Below are positions 20,832 through 31,209 of a stretch of DNA of 64,000 nucleotides, in pieces. The notes under the pieces are model-generated. The model worked only from the letters and a program-made list of their open reading frames with translations, had not been told where the DNA came from and ran no database searches. A program made the position numbers and the translations under genes. How positions within the stretch are numbered: position 1 is the stretch's first letter; the number at the start of each line of letters is the position of its first letter. Source of the DNA: Ascoidea rubescens DSM 1968 (taxonomy: Eukaryota; Ascomycota; Saccharomycetes; Ascoideales; Ascoideaceae); the NCBI RefSeq assembly GCF_001661345.1, contig NW_017962929.1, positions 124,001 to 188,000 on the forward strand, in the 5' to 3' direction.

Positions 20832-21419
20832 TTTGCAACAAGACAGGGATCCTGAGCAGCAGTAGTTGGAGACGAAGAAGGAGAAGATCAGAAGTGAACA
20901 GCTGGAGTGAGTGTGTTTCGGTTAAGCCATCTCAAGCACATCCAGTCTTCATCCAGCTGGAAAGACCAGCCGGTGGAAGCCAGCTGGGGCTGGGAGCAGT
21001 TGGAAGAGCTCAAGAGAGCAACAGAGACAGCAGAGACAGCGGAGGTAGCACAGGCAGCACAGGCAGCACAGTGGTCTGTGCTGGGCCATTTTGTTGTCTC
21101 TGGGGCTGGCAGCCAGGTCCTACATGACCTATCGAAGGTGAGGGAAGAGAATTAGAGAAGCAAGCTCCCCTGGGTTGGGGGAGCTTGGAGAACTAAAAAA
21201 ACAAAAAAGTAACAAAACAGAACAAGTTGGGCAGCAGAGGCAGCACAGTCTTCAGCAGAGAACAGAAGGGAAGAGAGCAAAAATCTAAAAAAAAGCAAAA
21301 ATAGAGCAAAAGTAGAGCAAAAATGACAACAAAAGAGAGCAAAAAGTGGAAAAACGAGCTGAACAAAACAAAAAGCTGCTCACAGCTGGAAAACACAAGA
21401 GAAAACACCCAATGGCTTC
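20832..21419. other. Spacer between the two MNN1-family genes with GC-rich island
   Basis: The upstream region of copy A. About 20830-21180 is GC-rich with many CAG/GCAGCA-type triplets on the plus strand, read as CTG/TGCTGC in the transcript direction. The rest (21190-21419) is A-rich and probably holds the 3' flank of copy B. Short open frames there have no recognisable product. Confidence 0.5.
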
Positions 21420-22821
21420 TTATTCATCGTTTCCCTTTCCTATCCACAACTCACCAAGAAAGTCGAAGAATTGCTGTTCTTCTTCGTTATACTCCACCAC
21501 CTTGCCCACTGCCTGGGGGTTTTGAGTGTTTCCTCCAGCGACGTTGAAACCACACCAGAGATATCCATTACACGACTCAAACATTCTCCATCCTCTCGAG
21601 GGCTCGCCCAAGTTGTTCAAAAACTCGTTGGAGGCATCTGGAGGAAGTATTGCTCCTGTAATCCTCAATGGGGTCTCATAATAGCTCTTCAAATCCTCCA
21701 CTGATTCGTACTTGTTCTTGAAGCTGTCAAGTGTCATGTCAACCACCTCACTTCCTTCTTTTTTACATGTCTTAAATCCTGAGTTGATCCACAACAATGT
21801 TTTGGAATCCTCGCTGCTAATATGTCCTGGATGCGTAGAGCAGACTTCTCTGGACTTCGAATTGGGTCTCTGTTCTGGTAATGATAGCTCGCCTATTGCC
21901 ACTGCTCCAATGTTGTTGAATGAGTAGCTTTCATCGCCCATTATCGACGACGACAACCAAAACAACTCCTTTTCACCCCAAATCTTACCCATAAACTGCG
22001 GAACTGTCGACAATGTTAACGAGTTTATTAAAGATTTGAAATGTGTCTTCTTATTAATGATTACAACTCCGGATTCCATGTAATGTTTTAGTCCACTCAT
22101 AAACCGGTTTTTCTTTGTCTTATTTGTTATCAAATTGATATTAAAAAAAAACTCGTCTAAATCATTTGGCATCAACTTTTCAAAAAATTCTAAATCTACT
22201 TTATAATCAAATCGTAATTCATACTCTCGGTCTTTAAAGAAAAATGCTCCATTCTTCTTATAGTCCTCAAATTCAAAAAACTCGTTTGGATCAACAAATA
22301 ACACTGTATCGGTGTCCAACAATATTATCTCATTAAATGAATTGAAAAACAATGCCAACAATTTATTCGAGAACCCGTCGAAATAGCTCTTATAATTATC
22401 AGATATGCAATCCTCAACATTAACAAAATATAACTCTTGTTTGGGAAATTCCAAGTCCAAATACTCTTTATGGTGTTTATTATAGTTCTTTTGGTAATAT
22501 ATTTTCTTATTATTCTCATAGTATGTCAGATATTTACTCTTTAGATTATCAGATCTTGCTAGTTTAATCAATTTATTTTGAAAAGGCAACGATAAATCAT
22601 TTTTGTGAACAATTTGAATTGGGAGAGTGTTTCCCAAGGCCCTTAAAACTTTAATCAAACCAATTAAATCTGGATAGAATTTGTCTGAAGCTGATATTGC
22701 AATACCTTTACCACTAAAGGAGTTTCTCAATGATTTGGTGAAACAAGTATTGGAGTTACTTTTAGCCAAGTTGAAATTACCAAAATTTAAAATATCCTTA
22801 TCATTGTCCCTATCATTATCC

Positions 22822-22853
<32 letters not shown>

Positions 22854-23738
22854 GATTTTTTTATTTTTATCAACTGTTAAAGAAAAATTAATTTTTTCCC
22901 CATCGTATCTTGTTATAGTGGGCAATTTTCCTGATAAAAAGGGAAATAATTTCATTTCATTATAAGAACAAGTCTTATTATTATCATCGTTGATACTGCT
23001 ATTAATATTGTTGATGTTGTTGGTATAATTATTAGATTCGTTATCAATGTTTTGATTATCATTTAAATAACATTGCGAAAATATTCTGATATGATTAATT
23101 GAATCAACTAATAGATTGTCTACGTAATAATTATTTGCAATATTCTGATCAACATAAGTTGATAAGAAGATTCTTTCTTGATTTAAATCAATCTTTTTTT
23201 TATCATCATCATTATCATCATTATTGTCATTATTGTCATTTTGTTTTTCAATCTCTTTTTTTAATGAACTAATTTTGTCATTGATAAACTTTTCTTTTTC
23301 GTAAATATGGCCGTTGTATTGGAAATCTTTAAACACTGGAAAAAAATAAGAGTCATTTAAATAGTTCAATTGATTAAAATATAAATTACACTTTTGATTC
23401 AAGTTTAAATTTTGAAATTTGATGGGATGAATACTCAGGTTATAAAATAAAGAATCATAAACAGATGAATAATTATTAGATGGATAAACATCTTGATCTA
23501 TACCATCAAAGTTATTTTGAAGAAATATGTCATCTATTGAGTTTATGCGTCTAGGGTTTACTGATGGTGGCTCTTTTAAATAATTCACAAGAAGATGATT
23601 TTGACTGATGGAATACGAATCAATGGAGTAACTATGGAAAAAATAAAGGTTCAATAATACCAAAAGTACCCCAATTAAAGCAACATTCAACTTGAATCTT
23701 CTGAAAACCATTTTGGTGTATCCAACACAGGATATCAT
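21420..23738 (-). CDS. MNN1-family alpha-1,3-mannosyltransferase, copy B
   Basis: Starting at the ATG at 23738 gives 772 residues; a second ATG at 23711 (MVFRRFKLN) is equally possible. One membrane anchor follows the basic N terminus (VALIGVLLVLLNLYFF). The catalytic domain mirrors copy A: GKGIAISASDKFYPDLIG, KVLRALGNTLPIQIVHKND, the DTDTVLF metal site near residue 471, HYMESGVVIINKK, WGEKELFWLSSS and WCGFNVAGGN. An Asn/Asp-rich insert (about 22800-22855) lies before the catalytic core. It lies in tandem with copy A, same strand, and is clearly diverged from it. Role by family: Golgi alpha-1,3-mannose capping of glycans. Confidence 0.85.
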
Positions 23739-25120
23739 TGTGTATTTGATCAAAAAAATCAAAATTTAACTCTTTTTATTACTCAAAAGGTGGTTTTGAT
23801 ATAATCACCAACGATAACCTTATAGAATGAGACAATGACAGCATCGACCCACACTTCTGGAAAAAAAGCATTTTCGTTCCCTACATTGGAATGCATCAGT
23901 CTATCACCGCGGACGCGTTTTCCGTTCCGACCATTTCGGCCTCAAGTTTCTGGAATATCACGTGAAAACGATTCTTGAATCTGCAGAGGAAAACCGGAAA
24001 CCTATCTCAAACAAAGTCAAATTGCCAATAAAGTAACAAAGACTGGTCTAGAAGCAGCTGCAGCAACAACTGAACTGGGGTCGATCCAGAGCCAGATAGA
24101 ACTGTTCAGCGTGTTGCGCTTGTGCCATTTGCAGCAGCAGCACATCCAAATAGGCCAGTGCAGTTGCTCAAAGTGGCCGCTGACTCCTGGTGAAGACGGG
24201 TGTCAATACAACTACCCATAAACAATAGAAAAGAAAGAGGACAAAGAAACTGGATAAATTGGTTCAAGAAGAAAAGAGATAGTGCAAAAGCTGAAGGAAA
24301 CTCCAGCAGATCACCACCTGCTTGGTGATTCTGAGAAGCCTGATGGTAGTTGCTAGGAAGAACTGTTTGTTTCAAAATGCTCTGAGGGCTTTATCCAAAG
24401 GCTTAAGTTGAAAAAAGCACGTTGAGAAGTCAAAATCTTAAGCTTTTCTTTTTTTTTCTCCCGATTATGCTTGTTTTTTAGTGTGTAGTGTTGTTTTCCA
24501 ACCCGTGAAAAATGGACATTCTGCGGTTTTCGAAGAGCTTTGCTGAGCACATCCCTTATGAAACAGAATGTTAGCTCTTTTCGGTATTATTTCTGCATCA
24601 AGCTACAACATAACGATACATTGGAGAATAGCTTACAGCCTAAATAGTAAACACTAAAGACCCAATATACCAATAGGCTTTAAATTCTTCTGAAACTGGC
24701 TGCTGTTGATGAATTTCTTTGAATTTTACCAAGATATATCCCAGCTGGTTTTCAACTCATTTTTTTTCGTCGATATATAAAATATATATCCCCTTGTTTC
24801 ACAACCTTTCTTTCCTTTATATGTAAGTTTTCTTTTCCTCTCTTTTATAAAGAATTTCAATCAACAACAAACAATACCACTCTTTACTGTTTTCTATTAT
24901 ATCTATATTAGTCTGTTTTTTTTAGTCACTCATTTTCACTACTTCAAAAAAGACAAATTATTACTAGTTAGAAAACCATACTTTCCTTTAACTAAACTTT
25001 TCATTAGTCAAATACGCTACTCAGGCCTAATTAGTTCACTTTTGTTCTTTATTCGATCAATTTTAGTTTCTCGTTGAATTAAACCCACTGAAAATAGTCA
25101 CAATCAGATAATCACGCAAA
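23739..25120. promoter_or_regulatory. Divergent region between MNN1 copy B and the GH17 glucanase gene
   Basis: On the MNN1 side there is ACGCGT (23913-23918, MCB-like) and an ATCACGTG palindrome (23957-23964, Cbf1-type) within about 230 bases of the ATG. The middle is moderately GC-rich with no credible gene. On the glucanase side a TATA run (about 24773-24790) lies about 340 bases before the ATG, so the leader is long. A TATGTAAGTT donor near 24821 and TTAACTAAAC...TTAG near 24988-25007 could mark an intron in the 5' leader; this is tentative. Confidence 0.4.
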
Positions 25121-26041
25121 ATGCAAATTTCCAAATTAGCTGTCTTATCTGCTCTTGTTTCCTCTATTGCAGCCTCTCCTATTGCAATTCATGAGCATCA
25201 CGTCCACAGAAGAAACGCCCAACCTGTACCAAGCTCTGCTTCCTTTTCTGATCTTTCTGCAGCTGCTGCCGGTGCCAAGGGTATCACCTACTCTCCTTAT
25301 GCTAACGACGGTAACTGTAAATCGGCCGAAACTATTCAATCCGATGTCAGCAAATTATCCAGTTTTGAATTGATCAGATTATACGCTACTGACTGTTCAG
25401 GTGTTGAAAATGTGTTAGCTGCTTTAGGTTCCAATCAAAAGATCTTGGCTGGTTTATATGATTACAACAACTTAGACAGTGCTGTTAGTACTTTAGCCAG
25501 TGCTGTCAAAGCTACCTCAAGAGGTTGGGATAGCATCTATGCTGTATCTGTTGGTAACGAATGGGTTAACTCGGGTTCTTACTCAACTAGTCAAGTTAAA
25601 AGTGCTGTTGAATCTGGTAGATCATTATTAAGCGCTGCTGGTTTTACTGGCCCTGTTGTCTCTGTTGACACTTATGTTGCTTTTCAAAATAATCCAGTAT
25701 TGTGTGAATACAGTGATATTATTGCTGTCAACTCTCATCCATTTTTTGATGGTAACACCGAACCTTCTGAATGTGGTTCGTGGTTACTTAAAAACATCCA
25801 AACTATTTGGGAAACTTGTGGTGGTCAAAAGAGTGTTCTCATCACTGAAGCAGGATGGCCTCATTCTGGTTCTTCCTTAGGTGTTGCTGTTCCTTCTTAC
25901 GAAAACCAATTGACCTGTATCAAATCTATTCAAGAATCTTGCGGTTCCTCTGTCTTTATGTTTACCATGTACGATGACCTCTGGAAAGATCCAGGTAGTT
26001 ATGGTGTTGAACAATCCTGGGGTGTTTTCAGTGACAGTTAA
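25121..26041 (+). CDS. Secreted GH17 cell-wall glucanase/transglycosylase (SCW4/SCW10/MP65 type)
   Basis: 306 residues. A signal peptide of about 18 residues (MQISKLAVLSALVSSIAA) is followed by HRRNA, a Kex2-type dibasic site. The domain begins KGITYSPYANDGNCK and carries both catalytic glutamates: VGNEWVN (E147, acid/base) and LITEAGWP (E243, nucleophile). It ends YGVEQSWGVFSDS. The GITYSPYA and YATDCSGVENV signatures point to the SCW4/SCW10/MP65 branch rather than BGL2. That branch acts on beta-1,3-glucan in the wall. It is shorter than S. cerevisiae Scw4/Scw10 because the Ser/Thr-rich linker after the Kex2 site is nearly absent. Codon use is more biased (GCT, GGT, TTA) than in the neighbours, suggesting high expression. 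Confidence 0.9.
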   Translation: MQISKLAVLSALVSSIAASPIAIHEHHVHRRNAQPVPSSASFSDLSAAAAGAKGITYSPYANDGNCKSAETIQSDVSKLSSFELIRLYATDCSGVENVLAALGSNQKILAGLYDYNNLDSAVSTLASAVKATSRGWDSIYAVSVGNEWVNSGSYSTSQVKSAVESGRSLLSAAGFTGPVVSVDTYVAFQNNPVLCEYSDIIAVNSHPFFDGNTEPSECGSWLLKNIQTIWETCGGQKSVLITEAGWPHSGSSLGVAVPSYENQLTCIKSIQESCGSSVFMFTMYDDLWKDPGSYGVEQSWGVFSDS

Positions 26042-26559
26042 ACCAATTTAATTTAGTTTATTTCAATCTTCATTTTGATTTAATTCAGTATCTACAAACT
26101 ATTATATATCCTCTTTTTAGCGCCTAAATGAAATTCCCTCTCTCTTTTTTAATATAAATAAAAGAACTTTTAACATAACTCCAATTGCAATTTTTAGTCT
26201 ACAATTCATATTCGCAAATCGTTTTTCACCTTTCTTTTTCTGTATGTTGCTGCTTTTTGTGTTTGTGATTGCTTTCTTTTTTGTCTGTTAAAACTCGTGA
26301 TTAATTGCAAAGAGAATCACGGTTAAATTACCAGTTCGATTCTCGCAAAAAGCGCTTTTCATCTCTATTTAATTTTATTTTCGAGCTAGCTTACCCGGTT
26401 TTTTCTCCGATAGGGCCAATCGCAGTCTTATGATTTCAAACTTCATACATTAGTTATTCATGTTGATACCTATAAACATCTGAATCTATAATCGTTAAGA
26501 AGTAATTATTTTCTGGTTATCTATAGATCCAATACACATTGCAAATACACCCGCTCAAA
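26042..26559. promoter_or_regulatory. Glucanase 3' flank and QCR10 promoter
   Basis: The AT-rich 3' flank of the glucanase gene is followed by the upstream region of QCR10. A CCAAT box at 26416-26420, about 140 bases before the QCR10 ATG, fits HAP-complex control of respiratory genes. No other gene is seen. Confidence 0.45.
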
Positions 26560-26902
26560 ATGATTGTATGTATTTTTCAATTACAATTAAATGCATAATC
26601 AAATTCACAAAAATCATAACTACAAACAAAAAAAGTATCATCGCAACTAATATTCTCATTATTGAACTAAATAAATACAGTACTCAACCAAACCAGCCTA
26701 CAAAATCATTTCAAATATATCAAAATTGAGTGTTTTAAAATCATATACTCCAGATTTAATTCTTTGGGGTGGTGCAGGTTTATTCGCTGTTGCTACTTTC
26801 ACTGATGGTATTCCAAAATTCAAAGACACTTTTTACAGCAAGATTCCTTACGTTGGTGATCACTGGCAATACCACCCAGATCCAGAAGATGTGTCAAATT
26901 AA
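26560..26902 (+). CDS. QCR10: Ubiquinol-cytochrome c reductase subunit 10 (Qcr10), two exons
   Basis: Exon 1 is ATGATT (26560-26565), cut by a GTATGT donor. Exon 2 is 26681-26902, after AAATACAG, with GCAACTAA (about 26643) or GAACTAAA (about 26664) as branch sites. The joined 75-residue protein begins MIYSTKPAYK, continues YTPDLILWGGAGLFAVATF and DGIPKFKDTFYSKIPY, and ends PDPEDVSN. The LWGGA membrane segment and PKFKDT.Y.KIP motif match yeast Qcr10 (77 residues), a small inner-membrane subunit of complex III. An intron just after the start is also a feature of the S. cerevisiae gene. The gene is too short and split to appear as a long open frame. Confidence 0.9.
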
Positions 26903-27565
26903 ATTGCTGTAGCTCATTTGTTTCATTTTTTTTCATTCTATAAATCAATATATATTCTACTATTATGTAGTAATCTCATGTGACCATATTTACTTTCTTT
27001 TTTACCTCTACCCTCGTTCTACTCTGGTTTTACCTTAGTTTAACATAGTTCTGGAATAGTTCCAACATAGTTCTCAAATAACTCCAACATGGTCCCAACA
27101 CAGCTACACTGCAGCTCATATATATCCACGATGGCTAATTTGATTCCACGATGGTTATATCAGAACGAAAAGTGTCCCACTTCTTTTCGCCAAGCATGAG
27201 GGACCTCTTTCTTTTGCTGTGATTGGCTGATTTCTCAAATCTTAACCACCACAACTGTGGATTGAGGTGTTAGGCAATTTCATTATCGAGATAGTGTCCT
27301 TTAATCACTCGAAATCATATCCCATTATTAAATTGCACAATTAATAACGGTTTCTATAACCTTAACTCTTTTTTTTTTGGAAAAAAATCACCTTATTATT
27401 GTAAACTAATTCTTTTTTTGAAAATGGAATATAAATATATCTCAAAATCAATAGAATAGATCATTTGGTTTTTCCACAGACACTGAATTTTATCACATTT
27501 ATTGGTAACTCTTAACATTTTGCAATCTTTTACAGTATTTTTTAAATAGCACAAATTGGCTTAAA
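26903..27565. promoter_or_regulatory. QCR10 3' flank and FMO-like gene promoter
   Basis: About 660 bases, AT-rich. TATA-like AATATAAATATATC near 27428 lies about 135 bases before the ATG at 27566. A stretch of repeated CAACATAGTTCT-type words occurs at about 27040-27095. No gene is seen. Confidence 0.45.
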
Positions 27566-29119
27566 ATGACTATTGAAACTCAAATCAAAAAAATCGCCAT
27601 TATTGGTGGAGGTCCTGCTGGGATTGGTGCATTGAATGAATTAATACACACATCAAAAGATGGGAAATCCTATATTGGCGTAAAGGATTTGTCCTCCAAT
27701 GAACAAGCATTTGGTGACATTGTCGTGTTTGAGAAAAACTCGTCAACTGGTGGACTTTGGAATAAAGACATTATTGAAAAAGCTCTTGATCCTCAATTAC
27801 CTAATTTGGAACTTGAAAATTATGATAAAGCAGAAGAAGTTTATTACAAGTATAAAATTCCAGAAAATATCACTAATGAATATTCCATTGACAAGCCACT
27901 TGCTATATCAAGAAAAAAAAATAACACTGATATTTACCAATGGTCAAATTCCGGTGTTTATAAAGATTTATTCACCAATGTCGCAACTAAATATATGACT
28001 TTTTCATATGATAAAGTTGTTCCAAGATTAAACAGAGCATTGGGTCCATTGCAATCAGCCTGGGATGTTACCAATTATTTAGAAAAAGTCGTCAAAGATT
28101 ATGATTTAAAAAAATATTTTAGATTTTATTCGTCAGTTGAGAATGTTGAAAAAATTAACGATAAATGGGTTTTGACAGTTAGAAAACAAGTAATCGCTGA
28201 CGATACTGAGGAAAAATTCATTATAAATGAAGAATGGTATCAGGAAAAATTTGATGCAGTTATCATTGCTAACGGAAAAACTATTCCTTATTTCCCCAAA
28301 ATTGGACTTTTAAAGGAATTTGTTGAAACTAATCCAGATATCTACATCACACATTCTAAATCGATTTTAGATCCAGAGATTTTACATGAAAAGAAAAAAG
28401 TTTTATTTATCGGTGGTAGTATCAGTGCAGTTGATTTAGTTCAATATACTTTCCCAAGACCTCTAAATCCTTCAACTGTTTTTCTTTCAAGAAATTCGTT
28501 ACCTACTTATCAATGGGTTAAAAACTTATCAGAATCCGAAGGAATAACAGTCAAAACAAGAATCAGAAATTTCATACCAGACAAACAAGGTGTAGAATTT
28601 GAAGATGGATCAATTGAAACTGGGTTCGATGCTGTAATTTTTGCTACTGGATACCATCAATATGTACCATTTTTAAGTAAGGAATATCTTAAAAACCATC
28701 CAAGAGCATTAGATTTCTATTTACATTCATTTTCTCTTGAAGACGAAACATTGGTAAATGTTGGATATAATACAGATATCACAGCTTTTTTCAATAGATT
28801 AGAAGGTTATTCAGCTGCTGTTGCCGGTGTTTGGTCAGGTTTTAAAACCCTCAAGTCCAAAAAGGACCAAGAAGCTTGGATCGAACGTCAAAAGACTATA
28901 ACTAATAAAGTATTCCACCAAGATGTAAGCCAAATTAGGAAAGAGTATGTTGATGATTTGTTAGAGTTTTTCCCAGAGGGCAGAAATGATCCATTTGGTG
29001 GAGAAAGAACTAGTTTCCCAACCGATGCTGTCGAAGCTATAGACACTATTCAAAAGATCTTCTTCGACATCAAAGAAGGAAAAGTAGATGGAAAGGGGGT
29101 TTTTGAAGTCCTGGAATAG
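27566..29119 (+). CDS. Flavin-containing monooxygenase-like oxidoreductase
   Basis: 517 residues from an ATG in good context (TTAAAATGACT). The N-terminal FAD-binding Rossmann motif is IAIIGGGPAGIGALNE (about residues 9-24), with a GGLW motif after a FEKN strand as in FMO and Baeyer-Villiger families. A second Rossmann motif for NADPH, VLFIGGSISAVDLVQ, lies near 272-286. The ATG motif FATGYHQYVPFL is near 358-370. These support an FAD/NADPH class B monooxygenase related to yeast Fmo1, which oxidises thiols. The substrate is unknown. No N-terminal targeting signal is evident, so it is probably cytosolic or ER-facing. Confidence 0.8.
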   Translation: MTIETQIKKIAIIGGGPAGIGALNELIHTSKDGKSYIGVKDLSSNEQAFGDIVVFEKNSSTGGLWNKDIIEKALDPQLPNLELENYDKAEEVYYKYKIPENITNEYSIDKPLAISRKKNNTDIYQWSNSGVYKDLFTNVATKYMTFSYDKVVPRLNRALGPLQSAWDVTNYLEKVVKDYDLKKYFRFYSSVENVEKINDKWVLTVRKQVIADDTEEKFIINEEWYQEKFDAVIIANGKTIPYFPKIGLLKEFVETNPDIYITHSKSILDPEILHEKKKVLFIGGSISAVDLVQYTFPRPLNPSTVFLSRNSLPTYQWVKNLSESEGITVKTRIRNFIPDKQGVEFEDGSIETGFDAVIFATGYHQYVPFLSKEYLKNHPRALDFYLHSFSLEDETLVNVGYNTDITAFFNRLEGYSAAVAGVWSGFKTLKSKKDQEAWIERQKTITNKVFHQDVSQIRKEYVDDLLEFFPEGRNDPFGGERTSFPTDAVEAIDTIQKIFFDIKEGKVDGKGVFEVLE

Positions 29120-29718
29120 ATTTTTCTTTTTTTATTTCTTTTCTTTTCTTTTTCTTTTCAGTTTTATCTATTTATCTTTTTATTTTTTTTATCCTTATTA
29201 ATGCTAGGGGTACAAATGATCACCTAATAATTTGACATTATCACAAATTCAGAGAGTGCCACAGCTTTCTTTTACTACGTAATTTCTGTATGCTTCAGCA
29301 AAGAAAACAGAGCTGTTCTAACTCTTCAGAAGAAAGTCTTTCCGAGAAGGATTGTGCTGCTTCTGCTACTTCTGCTCAAAACTGAAAGCTCCGTTTCGGC
29401 ACACCCATACGGCTGACCCGAACCAGCACGGAGTTATCGTCGCCGGAAAGAAAAAACCAGCAAATAGGGGATCCGGCTTAAATCCGACCAGGTCCGAGGG
29501 CCGCTGTTCTGGGTTTCTGCTGCTGCGAAACCGGAATATCCAGCTGGAAGTATGACTTGTTCTAACTTTTTTAATCTTTCTGAGGAAACCACAATCTGTT
29601 TATTCACTTTGATCAATATAACAACCTCCAATTTTACCATCAAATTGTAATCTAGTTTGTCTTTTTTGGCTCTGTTTTTCTTCCTATCTCGCCTACATTA
29701 CATCAATTAATTATTGAA
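29120..29718. promoter_or_regulatory. FMO-like gene 3' flank and ENT3 promoter with GC-rich island
   Basis: A T-rich 3' flank (29120-29200) is followed by a GC-rich island at about 29380-29560 containing several CCGG/TCCG words, and a CTGCTTCTGCTACTTCTGCT pyrimidine-rich stretch near 29358-29378. The ENT3 ATG follows at 29719. No gene is seen. Confidence 0.45.
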
Positions 29719-31209
29719 ATGGATTTATTAAAAGGCCAAATCAAAAACTTGAATCTCTATGAGGTGAAGCACATTGTCCGTAAAGCCCAAAATGTGGTAT
29801 ACAATTATACTGAAATGGAAGCAAAAGTTCGTGAGGCAACCAACAATGAACCTTGGGGTACTTCTTCGTCTTTAATGCAACAGATTGCTGCTGGAACTTA
29901 TAATTATAGAGAAAGAGAAGAAATCTGCGGTTTAATTTTCAGAAGATTTACTGAAAAATCAGCCAATGAATGGAGACAGATTTATAAGGCATTACAATTG
30001 TTAGAGTATTTGGTTAAAAATGGTTCTGAAAGAATTGTTGACGATGCGAGATCTAATATGTCTCTTATCGGTCTCCTTAAGGGCTTCCATTATATCGATT
30101 CTCAAGGAAAAGATCAAGGTATCAACGTTCGTAATAGAGCCAAGTTATTATTGGAGTTATTAAGTGATGAAAACAAAATTAGAGGTGAAAGAAAAAAAGC
30201 CAGAGAAAATGCAAGAAAATTTGGCGGTGTTGCAGGTGGTTCTTCAGTTCGTCGTCATCATAATTCTTCCAATTCCTATAGTTCTTATGACTTTGATGAA
30301 GATACTGGTTATGGTACTGCTGACATTAACAGAGTTTATGGTGACGGCGGTGTTTATGGCCAAAGATTTGAAGAACACATAACTGCCGGTTCAAATAATA
30401 GATTTGAAGAATATGATGTCACTACTGCTTCTAATTCCAATTCAACTTCTAAGTCCAATTCCAATTCTTCAATTGGTAAACCTAAAAAATCAAGACATAC
30501 TCCAAAACAAAAATCCGTTCAACAAAAGCCTCAGGCTGATCTTTTTTCTTTTGATGATGATGTTGATACCAACAACAATACCTTGAATAAAAAAAATAAC
30601 GTCAGTAATGATGACGATGATGACTTTGATGATTTTCAAAGTGCTGTTCCAGCCACCACCACTACAACATCAACAACAACACAAAAACCACCACAGCAAC
30701 CTTTAACTTCTAGTAACCTCAGTGATTTGTTTTCTCTTGGTTCATTATCTACCCCACAACAAACTAATAGTAATCCTACAAACAATTTTTCACCTTATCA
30801 ACCTCATACAACTCAAAACCAATTTTCAAATTTTAATTATAATAATCAACCAAACAGTTTACTTTCTTTTAACAACAACAACAACCCATCACTTATATCT
30901 ACCACAAATACTGCTACCAATTCGACTGCTTCTAAACCAAGTTCTGATGCATTTAGCTCATTATTTTCATCGGCAAAAACTTATAATTTTAATTCACAAC
31001 CTCAAAGATCACATTCTGTCTCGAAACCTATTTCTACAATTTCAAAACAAAACAATTCAAACTCAAACTCAAATTCAAATTCAAATAATATCGATGATTT
31101 ATTTGGTGATTTTACATCTCAACCAACTTCAAATACACAATCAAATAATGTCAATAAAAGTAATACAAAAAATAACAATTCTCAAGATTTAGATTTACTA
31201 TCTTTTTAG
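29719..31209 (+). CDS. ENT3: Epsin-like clathrin adaptor (Ent3)
   Basis: 496 residues. An ENTH domain fills about 1-155 with near-identity to yeast Ent3: RKAQNVVYNYTEMEAKVREA, TNNEPWGTSSSLMQQIAAGT, FRRFTEKSANEWRQIYKALQ and QGKDQGINVRNRAKLLLELL. The rest is disordered and rich in Ser, Asn and Gln. It carries adaptor-binding peptides: an acidic DDDFDDFQSA near residue 300, DLFSLGS near 336, DDLFGDF near 458 and a C-terminal DLDLLSF resembling a clathrin box. Ent3 acts with Gga and AP-1 adaptors at the trans-Golgi and endosomes. The tail is longer than in S. cerevisiae (408 residues) through low-complexity expansion. Confidence 0.9.
   Translation: MDLLKGQIKNLNLYEVKHIVRKAQNVVYNYTEMEAKVREATNNEPWGTSSSLMQQIAAGTYNYREREEICGLIFRRFTEKSANEWRQIYKALQLLEYLVKNGSERIVDDARSNMSLIGLLKGFHYIDSQGKDQGINVRNRAKLLLELLSDENKIRGERKKARENARKFGGVAGGSSVRRHHNSSNSYSSYDFDEDTGYGTADINRVYGDGGVYGQRFEEHITAGSNNRFEEYDVTTASNSNSTSKSNSNSSIGKPKKSRHTPKQKSVQQKPQADLFSFDDDVDTNNNTLNKKNNVSNDDDDDFDDFQSAVPATTTTTSTTTQKPPQQPLTSSNLSDLFSLGSLSTPQQTNSNPTNNFSPYQPHTTQNQFSNFNYNNQPNSLLSFNNNNNPSLISTTNTATNSTASKPSSDAFSSLFSSAKTYNFNSQPQRSHSVSKPISTISKQNNSNSNSNSNSNNIDDLFGDFTSQPTSNTQSNNVNKSNTKNNNSQDLDLLSF

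Noticed and set aside
23957-23964. Centromere CDEI-like ATCACGTG
   Set aside because: No adjacent AT-rich CDEII-length stretch and no CDEIII-like element follows; a promoter Cbf1 site is more likely.
26311-26346. tRNA-like T-arm (GTTCGATTC) upstream of QCR10
   Set aside because: The flanking bases cannot form a T stem and no D arm, anticodon arm or acceptor stem can be drawn around it.
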